Shown: positions 7,921 through 16,417, counted from the stretch's first letter. The stretch: 36,824 bases of DNA from Embleya scabrispora DSM 41855 (GCF_000372745.1 NZ_KB889721.1:1-36824); one strand, 5' to 3'. The notes: generated by a model from the sequence alone, not told the origin. Translations and numbers: made by a program.

Positions 7921-9621
7921 TCAGTTCTGCGACGAAACAAGTCCCACCATGGTGCCCGGCCGCTCCCCGGTGGGCTCGGTGTCCAGCACCGTGGGTACGC
8001 CGCGCACGATGGTGGCCCGGACGCCGGCCGGGCCGCGGGTGAAGCGCCACGAGCCGTCGGGGTTGTCGTACCGCTTCTCCTCGGGCCGCACCTCGATCTC
8101 GTCGAGCGCGAACACCACCAGGTCGCCGGCTCGGCCCGGGGCGATCACACCCCGGTCGTTCAGGCCGAAGAAGCCCGCGAGCTTGCCGGTCAGGTTGTGT
8201 ACGGCCTCCTCGACGGTCATCAGGCCGGTGTCGCGCACGTAGCGGGTGAGCAGGTAGACGTTCTCGCCCGAACCGCAGAACAACTGCAGGTGCGCACCGG
8301 AGTCGTTGATGTTGGTCAGCGTGTGCGGCTCGTTGAACAGGCCGGCCACGACCGGCTCGTCGAACTCGTCCGGGATGCCGCGCAGGCAGGACAGGATGCC
8401 GTTGTCGCCGATCCAGGTGGCCAGCGCGTCGGAGATGTGCAGCCCCTCCCGGTCCGCGTACTCCTTGAGTGAGATGTCCAGCGGGCCGTGGCCGGTCTCG
8501 GAGATCGCGAGGATCAGCGACTCGGGGCGATCCAGTCGAGATGTCGACGATGAGACCCGGATGTCCCAGTCCTCACGCGCCTGCGCCCGCCACTGCGGAT
8601 CGGCGAGCGTGGCGAGCTTGTTCTCGGCCGGACCGTTGATCCAGTGGTTCCAGGCGGCGACCCGCTGGAAGGTGAGCGCGCGCTCGAAGTTGAAGAACGG
8701 CTCCAGCGGCTTATGCGGGACATTGGGCCAGAAGTCGACGCCGTCGGCACGCAGCCGCCGATGCAGTGCGATCGTCTGTTCGCGCAGGTAGTCCTCCCGC
8801 ACGGTGGAGGGGATCGCGGTCCACTGGGCGCGGATCCCGCGCGGCTTGCAGATTCGGGCGAATCGCTCCACATCGGCGTCGATGCTCTCCGGCTCGTTGA
8901 ACCGGGTGATCATCTGGAGCGTCGCGCCGGGGTGCCGGGCGAGCACGTCGGCGAGCGCCTCGAACTCCGCGTCCTCGGCCAGTCGGGTCGGTACCGGCTT
9001 GAGATAGCGGTCCTTGTCGAACACATTGGTCGACAAACCAATTGCTCCATGAGTCAACGATTCGTCGAGCAGCGCGGCCATCTCGGCGATTTCCTCGGGC
9101 GTCGCCGCGCGCGACCAGGACGCCTCGGCGCCCATCACCGTGGTGCGCAGGGTCAGGTGTCCGACGAAGCCGGCCACGTTGACCGAGACGGCCTGACCCT
9201 TGACCGCGCTGCTGTACTCGGGCCAGCGCTCCCACGTCCACGGCACCTTGTCCTGGAAGGCGGAGAGCGGGAGGTCCTCCAGGAAGCAGAACAGGTCGAG
9301 CACGGGTCCGCGCGCACTCTCCCGCAGCGGCGCCACCGACATGCCGCAGTTGCCGAAGACGACCGTGGTGGTGCCGTAGGCGGGCAGCGGGTCCAGGTCC
9401 GGGTTCCACCACATGGCGCCGTCGACGTGGGTGTGGGCCTCGATGAAGCCGGGTGCGACGTAGGCGCCGGCGGCCTCGACGACCCGCTCGGCGCCACCAC
9501 TGGGGGCCAGATCGGGGCCGACCTCGACGATCACCCCGTCCTTGACCCGCACGTCGGCTCGGATCGGGGCCGCCCCCGTTCCGTCCACGACGGTTCCTCC
9601 GCGTACCAGCAGATCGGCCAT
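7921..9621 (-). CDS. D-aminoacylase-like metal-dependent amidohydrolase
   Basis: A 566-residue amidohydrolase-superfamily enzyme of the N-acyl-D-amino-acid deacylase type. Residues 1-57 form the small beta domain (LLVRGGTVVDGTG), then the metal motif E61-A-H63-T-H65-V-D, and GNCGMSV (90-96) with the Cys typical of D-aminoacylases. C-terminal landmarks are NDSGAHLQLFCGSGE, the Asp-Ser-Gly-Ala-His active-site segment, and GVIAPGRAGDLVVF, the return to the beta domain. Length exceeds a classical D-aminoacylase (about 480-500) and fits the longer actinobacterial group. Substrate is uncertain: D-amino-acid amides or other cyclic/acyl amides. ATG at 9621 has AGGGAG upstream. Likely single-gene transcript from the promoter at 9729-9757. 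Confidence 0.85.
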   Translation of the reverse strand: MADLLVRGGTVVDGTGAAPIRADVRVKDGVIVEVGPDLAPSGGAERVVEAAGAYVAPGFIEAHTHVDGAMWWNPDLDPLPAYGTTTVVFGNCGMSVAPLRESARGPVLDLFCFLEDLPLSAFQDKVPWTWERWPEYSSAVKGQAVSVNVAGFVGHLTLRTTVMGAEASWSRAATPEEIAEMAALLDESLTHGAIGLSTNVFDKDRYLKPVPTRLAEDAEFEALADVLARHPGATLQMITRFNEPESIDADVERFARICKPRGIRAQWTAIPSTVREDYLREQTIALHRRLRADGVDFWPNVPHKPLEPFFNFERALTFQRVAAWNHWINGPAENKLATLADPQWRAQAREDWDIRVSSSTSRLDRPESLILAISETGHGPLDISLKEYADREGLHISDALATWIGDNGILSCLRGIPDEFDEPVVAGLFNEPHTLTNINDSGAHLQLFCGSGENVYLLTRYVRDTGLMTVEEAVHNLTGKLAGFFGLNDRGVIAPGRAGDLVVFALDEIEVRPEEKRYDNPDGSWRFTRGPAGVRATIVRGVPTVLDTEPTGERPGTMVGLVSSQN

Positions 9622-9721
9622 GGGCTGTTCTCCCTATTACTTGTGCCGGATCGCCATGCCGACGCGGGCAGAGGCGATCCGGCGGCGAGTCTCGGGGCCG
9701 GGTGCGCTCCTCGGGATTTAC

Positions 9722-9757
9722 GTTACGTGTTGTAACTTAACCTGGTGAACTATTCAA
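9722..9757 (-). promoter_or_regulatory. Promoter with overlapping palindromic operator, amidohydrolase gene
   Basis: On the minus strand TTGAAT (9752-9757), a 17-base spacer, and TACAAC (9729-9734) form a plausible promoter. A perfect inverted repeat GTTAC-N5-GTAAC (9722-9736) covers the -10 box, in an unusually A/T-rich stretch. A repressor of TetR, MarR or GntR type binding there would block transcription; no regulator gene is adjacent. Confidence 0.5.
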
Positions 9758-9842
9758 GGGCCGCGGTGCGCTCGCTGCGTCGAGGTCACGGTCGGGGGCG
9801 GGGCCGGCTTGGTGCGCGGGGCCGGTCGGGCGGGACGTGGGG

Positions 9843-10733
9843 TCAGGATGCGCCGACCGGGCGGCGGATGCTCTCGAAGATCCGGGCGAAGCTTTCCTTG
9901 CCGTGGCCGGCCGTCACCTGACGGTCGATCAGGGTTTGTACGGCGGCGATCACGTCGGTGCCGACGCCCTGGTCGCGGCTCGCCTCGGCGATGGTGTCGA
10001 CGGCGGCCTTGTTGAAGTCCAGGCTCTGCACCTCGGCGGCGTAGTCGCCGCTGTCGAAGTGCTCCGCGTGCCCGGGCAGGCCCGTGGTCATCGCGCTGAT
10101 CCACGGCCCGGCCATGGCCACGAACTCGGCCGCCGGCACCCCCTCGGAGGCCACCATGGCGGCGCCGTGCGCGACGCCGGCGAACATCGCGTACATCGAT
10201 CCGAGCAGCGCCAGGTCGTACAGCGAGGCCCGGCCGGCATCGGTGCCGAAATAGCGCGCGGTGCCGAGCAGCTCGAGCAGCTCGCGATGCGTGTCGAAGG
10301 CCGCCGCGGAGCCGCTGTAGAGCAGTGAGGCGACCGGCAGGCCGATCATCTCCGGGATTGCCATGATCGCGCCGTCGAGGTACTCGATACCGTGCTCGGC
10401 GGCCCACGCGGCGGTCTCCCGGGCCTGCTTCGGGGTCATCGTGGTCACGTTGACCACCAGGCGGCCGGCCAGCGAGCCGGTCAGGGGGGTCAGCGTGGCG
10501 CGTACCGACGCGTCGTCGAGCAGGCACACCACGATCACGGGCGACGCCTCGACGGCGGCGGTCGCGGTGGGGGCGAGGGTGAGGCCCTTGGCGACCAGGG
10601 ATTCGGCCCGGCCGGCCGTGCGGTTCCAGACGGTGGTGGGGTGGTGGCCGCCCCGATGGATCGCGTCGGCGATCGCTCGGCCCATCGCGCCGAGGCCGAG
10701 GACGCTCACGGGGGTCGGCTGCTGCTCGCTCAC
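9843..10733 (-). CDS. Imine-reductase-family NAD(P)-dependent oxidoreductase
   Basis: A 296-residue protein of the beta-hydroxyacid dehydrogenase/imine reductase superfamily. The Rossmann motif VLGLGAMGRAI lies at 11-21, and VWNRTAGRAESL (35-46) has the NRT...R pattern linked to NADPH preference. LDGAIMAIPEMIG (119-131), LLYSG (137-141) and LYDLALLG (171-178) are close to those of actinomycete imine reductases, with Asp173 at the position that varies with stereoselectivity; this favours imine reductase over 3-hydroxyisobutyrate dehydrogenase. The C-terminal helical domain completes the dimer. The start is probably GTG at 10733 because GGAG lies 7 bases upstream; the in-frame ATG at 10745 has only 9-bp repeats upstream and no ribosome-binding site. 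Natural substrate unknown. Confidence 0.85.
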   Translation of the reverse strand: MSEQQPTPVSVLGLGAMGRAIADAIHRGGHHPTTVWNRTAGRAESLVAKGLTLAPTATAAVEASPVIVVCLLDDASVRATLTPLTGSLAGRLVVNVTTMTPKQARETAAWAAEHGIEYLDGAIMAIPEMIGLPVASLLYSGSAAAFDTHRELLELLGTARYFGTDAGRASLYDLALLGSMYAMFAGVAHGAAMVASEGVPAAEFVAMAGPWISAMTTGLPGHAEHFDSGDYAAEVQSLDFNKAAVDTIAEASRDQGVGTDVIAAVQTLIDRQVTAGHGKESFARIFESIRRPVGAS

Positions 10734-10747
10734 GGGGTTCTCCATGC

Positions 10748-10792
10748 GTCAATGAGGTCAATGAGGTCAATGAGGTCAATGAGGTCAATGAG
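10748..10792 (+). repeat. Five tandem copies of the 9-mer GTCAATGAG
   Basis: Five exact head-to-tail copies at 10748, 10757, 10766, 10775 and 10784. The array sits directly upstream of the oxidoreductase start, inside its transcribed leader. The period is a multiple of three, so copy-number changes would not shift a frame, but no coding role is supported. Confidence 0.95.
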
Positions 10793-10851
10793 GTGGGGGA
10801 GGCGGGTTGCCCGCCGCGTCACCATGCTTGATCGGCACACTCCCTTCTACA

Positions 10852-10876
10852 AGTACCTACTAATAAGTCAGGTACT
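10852..10876 (-). promoter_or_regulatory. Palindromic operator upstream of the oxidoreductase gene
   Basis: AGTACCT (10852-10858) and AGGTACT (10870-10876) are perfect inverted repeats separated by 11 bases of A/T-rich DNA (ACTAATAAGTC). The dyad of GTAC-containing arms and A/T centre resembles operators of HxlR/MarR-type winged-helix regulators. It lies about 120 bases upstream of the oxidoreductase start and could cover its promoter. The regulator is not encoded here. Confidence 0.5.
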
Positions 10877-11022
10877 GGCATTTTGGTAAGTGTGCAGCTC
10901 GTTCGCCCTGCCCGTGAGCCGACGAGCGGGGCGGGCGTTTAGCCGACCGGGTGTGCGGACACTCGTGCTGTTCGTACGCGGGCGCCGCTTTGCCCCGTGA
11001 CCCCACGCGAGGAGCGACGAAC

Positions 11023-11514
11023 ATGGCGAGTAAGTACGGCCGCACCCTGGGCGCGTTGTCGATCGCCGCCGCGCTGGCCCTTGTTTCGACGGCGTGCGGC
11101 GACGACAAGGGCAGCGGCGGCGGCGCCGGCTCGACGCCCACGGCGATCGCGTCGGCCCTGGAGTCGGCGGGCTCGGAGGCGAAGGACGCGCTGTCCTCGG
11201 CGAGCGCGGCGGCATCCTCCAAACTGGCCGAGATCAAGGGCGGTCTGGACGCGACGGCCGACGCCACGGTCGGGCCGATCAAGGCCGACGGCGATCGCAC
11301 CACCGCCGAGGTCACCGTCGAGAACAAGACCGGCAAGACCGCCGACTACACGCTCGCGGTCGAGTTCCGCGACGCCTCCGGCAAGCTGCTGGACGCGATC
11401 GTGATGAACATCGACAACGTCGAGGCGGGCAAACAGGCCAAGGGCACCGCGAAGAGCAACCGAAAGCTGACCAACCCGAGCAAGGCGGAGATCGGCCACG
11501 CGATCCGGCACTGA
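11023..11514 (+). CDS. FxLYD-domain-like lipoprotein
   Basis: A 163-residue predicted lipoprotein. Residues 1-24 form a signal peptide ending in the lipobox V21-S-T-A-C25, so it would be lipidated and anchored outside the membrane. Residues 30-70 are a Gly/Ser/Ala-rich helical stretch. Residues about 75-150 look like an FxLYD-type beta domain (TVENKTGKTADYTLAVEF, then a GKLLDAI turn and a VEAGKQ strand), common in actinomycete surface lipoproteins. ATG at 11023 has GAGGAG upstream; a frame opening at 10951 lacks a site and would bury the signal peptide. Function unknown. Followed by a GC hairpin; a separate membrane-protein gene starts 200 bases later. Confidence 0.82.
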   Translation: MASKYGRTLGALSIAAALALVSTACGDDKGSGGGAGSTPTAIASALESAGSEAKDALSSASAAASSKLAEIKGGLDATADATVGPIKADGDRTTAEVTVENKTGKTADYTLAVEFRDASGKLLDAIVMNIDNVEAGKQAKGTAKSNRKLTNPSKAEIGHAIRH

Positions 11515-11529
11515 GGGCGGGGCGGGCGG

Positions 11530-11550
11530 GGCGCCCAGCAGGGGGGCGCC
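11530..11550 (+). terminator. GC-rich hairpin after the lipoprotein gene
   Basis: GGCGCCC (11530-11536) pairs with GGGCGCC (11544-11550), 16 bases after the stop codon. There is no U-run, so termination is plausible rather than certain. Confidence 0.35.
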
Positions 11551-11714
11551 GGGTCGGGCGGCGGGGATGCCCGAGGTCACGCGTCGTGCGGGTGGGCCGT
11601 GCGGGGCCCGTCGCGTGGGGTGATTCGGGGGATCTCCCCACGTCCCGGGAACCGGGATCCGCATTTCGCCCGGGCGCCTTTCGCCGTCCATCCGCGCCCG
11701 GCACAATCGCCGCC

Positions 11715-12812
11715 ATGGCGATCATCGAAACCCGAAAGAGTTCCGCCGGCGCGCGGTTCAAGGCCGCCACGGGCGGATTTCTTGGCGGGGGCGTGATCGG
11801 CTTCGCGCTGGCCTGCTTCGTGGTCGGGGCGATTCTCGAACGCTGGCCCGTGGTCGCGATCGGCGTCGGACTCTGCCTGCTGAACGTCGTCGTCGTGGGC
11901 GTCGCGGGGCGCATCCAGCGCGCGCGCAACCCGCGCTCCCCGGCCCTGCCCGCGCTGGCCGTGATCGAGAGCCGTCGGGCCATCGGCGGCGAATCGGCGA
12001 ACGTACCGGTCGAGTTCGTGCTGACGGTCGCGCCGGACGAGCGGCCCGCGTACCGGGTCGAGATGAGCCAGGACATCAACCTGGTGGACATCCCCGACTA
12101 TCGGCCGCGCGGCGTGGTCGTGGTCGAGTACCGCCCCGACGAGCCGTGGGACGTCAAGATCCTCACCGCGCCGACCGGGGAGTGGGCCCGCCGGGCGACG
12201 ACCGAATCGGTGGATTCGGCCCCGGAGTCCGCGCTGTTGGCCGGCCCGAAGGAGGAAGGCCCGTTCTGTCTGCTCGCCACCGTGGGTCTACTGCTCGGCG
12301 CCGCGGCCGTGGTCCTGTTCTTCCGCGCGGACCTGTTCACCAAGGACGACGGACCCACGACGTCGACGTCCTCCTCGTCCACGACGACCACCGTCGAAAG
12401 CCACTCGACCTCGACCTCCACGGTCACCGGAACGGCGAGCTCGGATTCGATGCTCGACGCCGGTGAGATGCGGCGCGTCGCCGATTCGCTGATAGCCGGG
12501 ATGCGCACGGGCAACGCCGGCGAACTCACCATCGATGAACACGTGATGGCGGTCCGCGGCATCCTGGGCGCCCCACCGCGACCCGGCCCGGTGATCGACC
12601 TGAACGCCCTCCCGTACGAACGCCTTCCCGCCCTCGTCCGCGAGGCACGGACCAAACTGGGCGTCACCGACCCCACCTCGTGGCGGATCGGCTTCGAGCC
12701 CGACGCGAAGACCGGCGTACTGACCATCCGAGTCACCGTCACCGACGCCGGGGGCAAGGCATCCCTCGAGGCGGACGCCCAGGGCAGGATCACCAAACGC
12801 AACCCGCGCTGA
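11715..12812 (+). CDS. Three-helix membrane protein of unknown function
   Basis: A 365-residue protein not assigned to a named family with confidence. Two adjacent hydrophobic helices (about 20-41 and 46-64) form a hairpin, followed by a soluble beta-rich segment (80-160) like the DUF3592-type domains of actinomycete membrane proteins, a third helix (184-204), a Ser/Thr-rich low-complexity linker (214-243, nearly all S and T), and a C-terminal soluble domain (246-365) ending in strands VLTIRVTVTDAGG. Topology suggests the C-terminal domain is outside the cell on a flexible tether. ATG at 11715 is the first in frame with hydrophobic start; no clear ribosome-binding site is seen. Convergent with the FGLLP-type membrane protein. 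Confidence 0.75.
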   Translation: MAIIETRKSSAGARFKAATGGFLGGGVIGFALACFVVGAILERWPVVAIGVGLCLLNVVVVGVAGRIQRARNPRSPALPALAVIESRRAIGGESANVPVEFVLTVAPDERPAYRVEMSQDINLVDIPDYRPRGVVVVEYRPDEPWDVKILTAPTGEWARRATTESVDSAPESALLAGPKEEGPFCLLATVGLLLGAAAVVLFFRADLFTKDDGPTTSTSSSSTTTTVESHSTSTSTVTGTASSDSMLDAGEMRRVADSLIAGMRTGNAGELTIDEHVMAVRGILGAPPRPGPVIDLNALPYERLPALVREARTKLGVTDPTSWRIGFEPDAKTGVLTIRVTVTDAGGKASLEADAQGRITKRNPR

Positions 12813-12835
12813 GACCCCGGCGCGGCGCGCGGTGC

Positions 12836-12857
12836 GGCCGTCCGCCGACGGGCGGCC
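12836..12857. terminator. Terminator hairpin between convergent membrane-protein genes
   Basis: GGCCGTCCG (12836-12844) pairs with CGGGCGGCC (12849-12857) over nine positions including one G-U pair on the plus strand, loop CCGA. It lies 24 bases after the stop at 12812 and could serve both strands. Confidence 0.5.
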
Positions 12858-12981
12858 CGAACGCGGCTCGGATACGGCGCGAATGCGCCTGGAATGCCCC
12901 GGATCACGCCACTCGAATGTCCGCGGGAACACCTCGTGCGCACGCGACGACCCGGTGTTCGTCGCGCAGGACCTCCGTGTA

Positions 12982-14868
12982 CTAGAGCCCCGTCGGCGGG
13001 CCCGGCGGATACGGCGGTGGTGCCGGGATCGGGGGCGCGCTCGGTGGTGCCGGGATCGGGAACCCCGGCGGTCCGGGTGGTGCCGGGATCGGCGGCAGCG
13101 GGGCCGGGGGCCGCGCCGGGGTCGGGGTCGGGCCGTAGGTGAACCAGGCCCAGAAGGCGAAGCCGGCGAGGGAGGCCAGGCCGAACACCACCAGGGTCGC
13201 GATCAGGCCGCCCGGCCCGGAGGCGTCGCCGCCGGGGTTGAGCACCAGGACGTGGACGAAGCACAACACCACGATCGTGTACACCACCGCCCACCCGGCC
13301 GGGGTCCAGGCGCGCAGCCGGCCGCCGTCCGTCCCGCGCAGCGGGATCAGGCCGAACACCAGGGTCTCCACGCCCAGTACGAACACCGTGGCCGCCACCG
13401 CGTCCAGCAGCACCCACCCCGTCCCGGCGTCGGTCGCGCTCGCCCGGTCGTGCACGAGTTCCAGGCCGCCCCACGCGAGCAGGCTGACCACCAGGCAGCT
13501 CAGCGTGCCGAGCAGCACGGCCTGGCCGTCCTGGTTGCGGCCCACCCGCCGCTCGCGCAGCGCGACGAAGCCGGCGACCAGGCCGAAGACGAGGCCGGGT
13601 ACGAAGCCGGCCAGGCGTGAGATCGCGGTGCACACGACGGCCAGGCCCAGCGCGGCCGGGACGGTGCGGAAGCCGGCCGGGACCCGGGTGACCCGACGGG
13701 TGAGGCGTTCCGCGGGCCACTGATAGGCGACCAGGATCACCGGGATCGCGATCAGGAACGCGAGCGACAGCAGCCCGCTGCGCACCGACCAGCCTGCGTC
13801 CGGGTCCACGCCGGTCGACAACACGGCGGTGATCAGCACGTATCCGCCGACGTGCCACGGGCTCGAACCCACCAGCCAGGACAGCGGACCCGGCCCGCCG
13901 TCGGCCGGGCGGTTCGTGCGCCGGCGCCACCACGCGGCGATCCGTCCCTGGTGGTGTTCCCAGGTCTTGTTGAACAGCTCGGTCGGCAGGCCGACGAGCA
14001 GCACCAGGACCACGCCGAGCAGGCCGGTACGACCGATCGCGCCCGGGTCGGTGCGGATGTCCGAGGGCAGCGGGACCGCGTCGGTGACCGCGGAACGGTC
14101 GCCCAGGTCGGAGGATTCGGCCGGTTCGGGGGTGCCCTTGGGCGGGAACACCGAGAGCGGCTGGGTCGCGAGCGGGCTGCCTGCGCAGGACACCGCGAGT
14201 TCGTACGACCCGACGTCGAGGCCCGCGGGCAGCGTGTACTCGATCCGAGTCTTGGCCATGCTCGGCCGCAGCGGTCGCGGCGGGGTGGCCACCGAACGCA
14301 CCTCGACCGGATTCGGCCCGACCCGCACCACCGGATCGGCGCACGTACGGGAGAGCGTGACCAGGAACATCGTGCCCACATCGCCCTGGCGCACCACCGG
14401 CGGCGTGGCCAACTCCGCGCCCGCGTCCGCACGTTCCGCGGAAACCTCGATCGTGCCCCGGCCGATCTCGGCACCGCGCTCGGTGCCGTCCGCGCTCTGG
14501 CACACCGCGCCGACCCGGTGCGTCCCGTTCGGGAAGCCCGCCCGCGCGTCCTGCCAGAATCCGGCCGCCCACCGGTCGCCGGACGTCTCCGCGATGACCG
14601 ACCAGAAGTTCGGATCGTCCCCGACCTCGACCCCCACCTGAACCCGCCACCCTCGCTTGGTGCACTCCCGCGCGCCCGCGCCGTACACATTCACCGGCGC
14701 GTTGGCCCGCGCCACCGCCGGGACGGTTGTCACCGGGGGCGGACCGGCGTCCGTCCTGGCCCGACTCGGCTTCGAAACCACACCGTCGGCCCCACCGGAG
14801 GCCACCGCGGGGCCACCGACGAACAGACCGACCAGCGCCAGGACCACGACCACCAGGATTCGCCGCAT
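12982..14868 (-). CDS. FGLLP-motif-like polytopic membrane protein
   Basis: A 628-residue protein with an N-terminal signal peptide (1-24, MRRILVVVV...PAVASG), an extracellular region (about 25-265) rich in beta structure and cysteines, a first membrane helix near 275-295 (LLGVVLVLLVGLPTELFN), and about seven further helices up to residue 585. Near residue 500-510 it carries F-G-L-I-P-L-R-G-T-D-G-G-R-L, the motif naming the FGLLP-motif family of actinobacterial membrane proteins (here FGLIP). The C-terminus (590-628) is proline-rich with repeated P-I-P-A-P-P units, encoded by near-repeat DNA at 12990-13130. Role unknown; architecture suggests an envelope protein with an extracellular sensing or binding head. 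Confidence 0.8.
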   Translation of the reverse strand: MRRILVVVVLALVGLFVGGPAVASGGADGVVSKPSRARTDAGPPPVTTVPAVARANAPVNVYGAGARECTKRGWRVQVGVEVGDDPNFWSVIAETSGDRWAAGFWQDARAGFPNGTHRVGAVCQSADGTERGAEIGRGTIEVSAERADAGAELATPPVVRQGDVGTMFLVTLSRTCADPVVRVGPNPVEVRSVATPPRPLRPSMAKTRIEYTLPAGLDVGSYELAVSCAGSPLATQPLSVFPPKGTPEPAESSDLGDRSAVTDAVPLPSDIRTDPGAIGRTGLLGVVLVLLVGLPTELFNKTWEHHQGRIAAWWRRRTNRPADGGPGPLSWLVGSSPWHVGGYVLITAVLSTGVDPDAGWSVRSGLLSLAFLIAIPVILVAYQWPAERLTRRVTRVPAGFRTVPAALGLAVVCTAISRLAGFVPGLVFGLVAGFVALRERRVGRNQDGQAVLLGTLSCLVVSLLAWGGLELVHDRASATDAGTGWVLLDAVAATVFVLGVETLVFGLIPLRGTDGGRLRAWTPAGWAVVYTIVVLCFVHVLVLNPGGDASGPGGLIATLVVFGLASLAGFAFWAWFTYGPTPTPARPPAPLPPIPAPPGPPGFPIPAPPSAPPIPAPPPYPPGPPTGL

Positions 14869-15039
14869 CTACGCCTCCCCGTAAGGCGGGACACGTTACC
14901 GAGCGAGACCACACCCGGTGGTGCCCCCGCACGTCGGCAGCCGCGGCGGACCGCCCGTAACCCCGCACCCGTGCACCACGCGCGCCGGGCCCGGAGGGAC
15001 CAACCGGCCGCCGGCCGCGTAGCGGACGAGTAACCCCGC

Positions 15040-16305
15040 CTACATTCGCGACATGGTCAGCAGGTCGCCGCTTCCGTAGCCCGGGATCACCTGCTCGTAT
15101 GTCTCGTACGCGTTCGTGACGTCGAAGATGCGCGGATTGTCGAACTGCACATACAGCGTGCGTCGGCGGGCCGGGCCGGTTGCCGCGGGGCCCGCGTGCA
15201 GGCCGCAGCCCATGTGTACGGTCACATCGCCCGGTTCGGTGGTGATGCCGACCACCGGCAGTTGCTCCCACTGGGCCGGGGTGTACTGCTCGTGCGCGAC
15301 CGTGCCCCACGAGCCGGCCAGCGCGTAGAGCTGGGAGCTGTCCTGGCTCACCGCGTCCAGCCTGATTCCCACGTGTACGCGCGGACACGTGACCGGACAA
15401 CCGCCGAGTGCGCAGTCCTTGTGCCAGGGCAGGTCCGGGATGGACAGGGGTTCGGGCGTGACGCCGAACTCCTTGAGTACGGCGATCTGTCCGGAGTCGC
15501 GGTCGGTCACCGCGACCACGTCCTGACCGGCCAGGCCGCACAACATGCGTACGGTCGGGTCGTCGGCCAGCGCGGCGATCCGCGGCGAGCGCATGCCCAG
15601 ATAGGTCAACCGGTAGGGCGCGCGCAGCCCGCCGGGCCCTTCCGCCCACAGCGATCCCCGGTCGCCCTCGCGGCACAGGCCCCGGATCCGGTCCACCTCG
15701 CCCGCCAACTCCTCGACCCGGTCCGCGTCGAAGACCTGACGCACCACCAGGTAGCCGGTGGCCCGCAGGAAATGCGCCATCTCGTCGGGGTCGTCGTGGG
15801 TGGTGAAGTCGCGGTGCAGGTCGATCGGACGATCCGCGAGGTCGCGCAGGTCCAGTGCCGCGGGGTGGTAGATCGGCGTGCCGGAGTACATGCAGCGGAT
15901 CGCCGGCTCCCACACGTCCCAGTCGGCGAACTCCCCGCGCACGAACCGCACCGCGTGCGACTCGACCAGGCCCCGGCTGGTGCGCAGTTCGTAGAGGTAG
16001 TCCTGCCACGCACCGGATTCGAGCTCGACCACCAATTCGGCGTCCGCGATCACCCCGGGCACGATCCGCACTTCGCCGCGGTCCTCGACATAGCTGTACG
16101 CCTGACCGTTCGGCATGCACAGCGCGACCGGGGCCCGGCCGGCCACGTCCCAGGCGACCCGTTCGCCCAGTCCGCCCTCCAGACGGCGCGGCAACTCCAC
16201 CCGATGGAACGATTCGAAGCACACCACCGGCCAACCCAACACACTGAACGTGCCACGCTCGGCGTCGTGCGCCGCCACCGCCGATCCCGCGCCCGCAATC
16301 CCCAT
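15040..16305 (-). CDS. SCP2-like/phytanoyl-CoA dioxygenase (PhyH) fusion, copy 1
   Basis: A 421-residue protein. Residues about 45-150 resemble a sterol-carrier/SCP2-type lipid-binding module (RIVPGVIADAELVVEL, then AWQDYLYELRTSRGL, then RGEFADWDVWEPAIRCMY). Residues about 165-421 are a Fe(II)/2-oxoglutarate PhyH-type dioxygenase with metal ligands H295-x-D297 (PWHKDCALGG) and H370 (GLHAGP), and an Arg cluster 380-382 that would bind 2-oxoglutarate. A paralogue with the same two-module layout lies at 26183-27370. ATG at 16305 is chosen for its GGAGG 8 bases upstream; an ATG at 16356 lacks one. It lies 112 bases downstream of, and in line with, the SARP gene, with SARP-type repeats in its promoter. 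Likely hydroxylates a lipid-like substrate; which one is unknown. Confidence 0.85.
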   Translation of the reverse strand: MGIAGAGSAVAAHDAERGTFSVLGWPVVCFESFHRVELPRRLEGGLGERVAWDVAGRAPVALCMPNGQAYSYVEDRGEVRIVPGVIADAELVVELESGAWQDYLYELRTSRGLVESHAVRFVRGEFADWDVWEPAIRCMYSGTPIYHPAALDLRDLADRPIDLHRDFTTHDDPDEMAHFLRATGYLVVRQVFDADRVEELAGEVDRIRGLCREGDRGSLWAEGPGGLRAPYRLTYLGMRSPRIAALADDPTVRMLCGLAGQDVVAVTDRDSGQIAVLKEFGVTPEPLSIPDLPWHKDCALGGCPVTCPRVHVGIRLDAVSQDSSQLYALAGSWGTVAHEQYTPAQWEQLPVVGITTEPGDVTVHMGCGLHAGPAATGPARRRTLYVQFDNPRIFDVTNAYETYEQVIPGYGSGDLLTMSRM

Positions 16306-16355
16306 TGCCCCGTCCTCCCCGTTCCGCACCCGGCGCACCGACCGGGTCGTCACCA

Positions 16356-16398
16356 ACGGTAGGCAAACAGCGTCAGAACAGCGTCAGAGCAGCGCGAA
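16356..16398 (-). promoter_or_regulatory. SARP-type 11-bp direct repeats and promoter of the first PhyH gene
   Basis: Plus-strand units AACAGCGTCAG at 16366-16376 and 16377-16387 are identical, and a third, AGCAGCGCGAA at 16388-16398, is degenerate: an 11-bp period. Read on the coding (minus) strand this gives CTGACGC heptamers with 4-base spacers, the last heptamer ending 8 bases before a -10 box TACCGT (16356-16361). The 11-bp period and the 8-base distance to -10 are the published geometry of SARP-activated Streptomyces promoters. The SARP gene lies immediately upstream, making it the obvious activator. Confidence 0.7.
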
Positions 16399-16417
16399 AG
16401 CACAAGGTGACAGCCAG

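Noticed and set aside
14660-15033. Long plus-strand frames opposite the FGLLP-type and PhyH genes
   Set aside because: They are mirror frames of high-GC coding sequence, with arginine/proline-rich translations and no family likeness.
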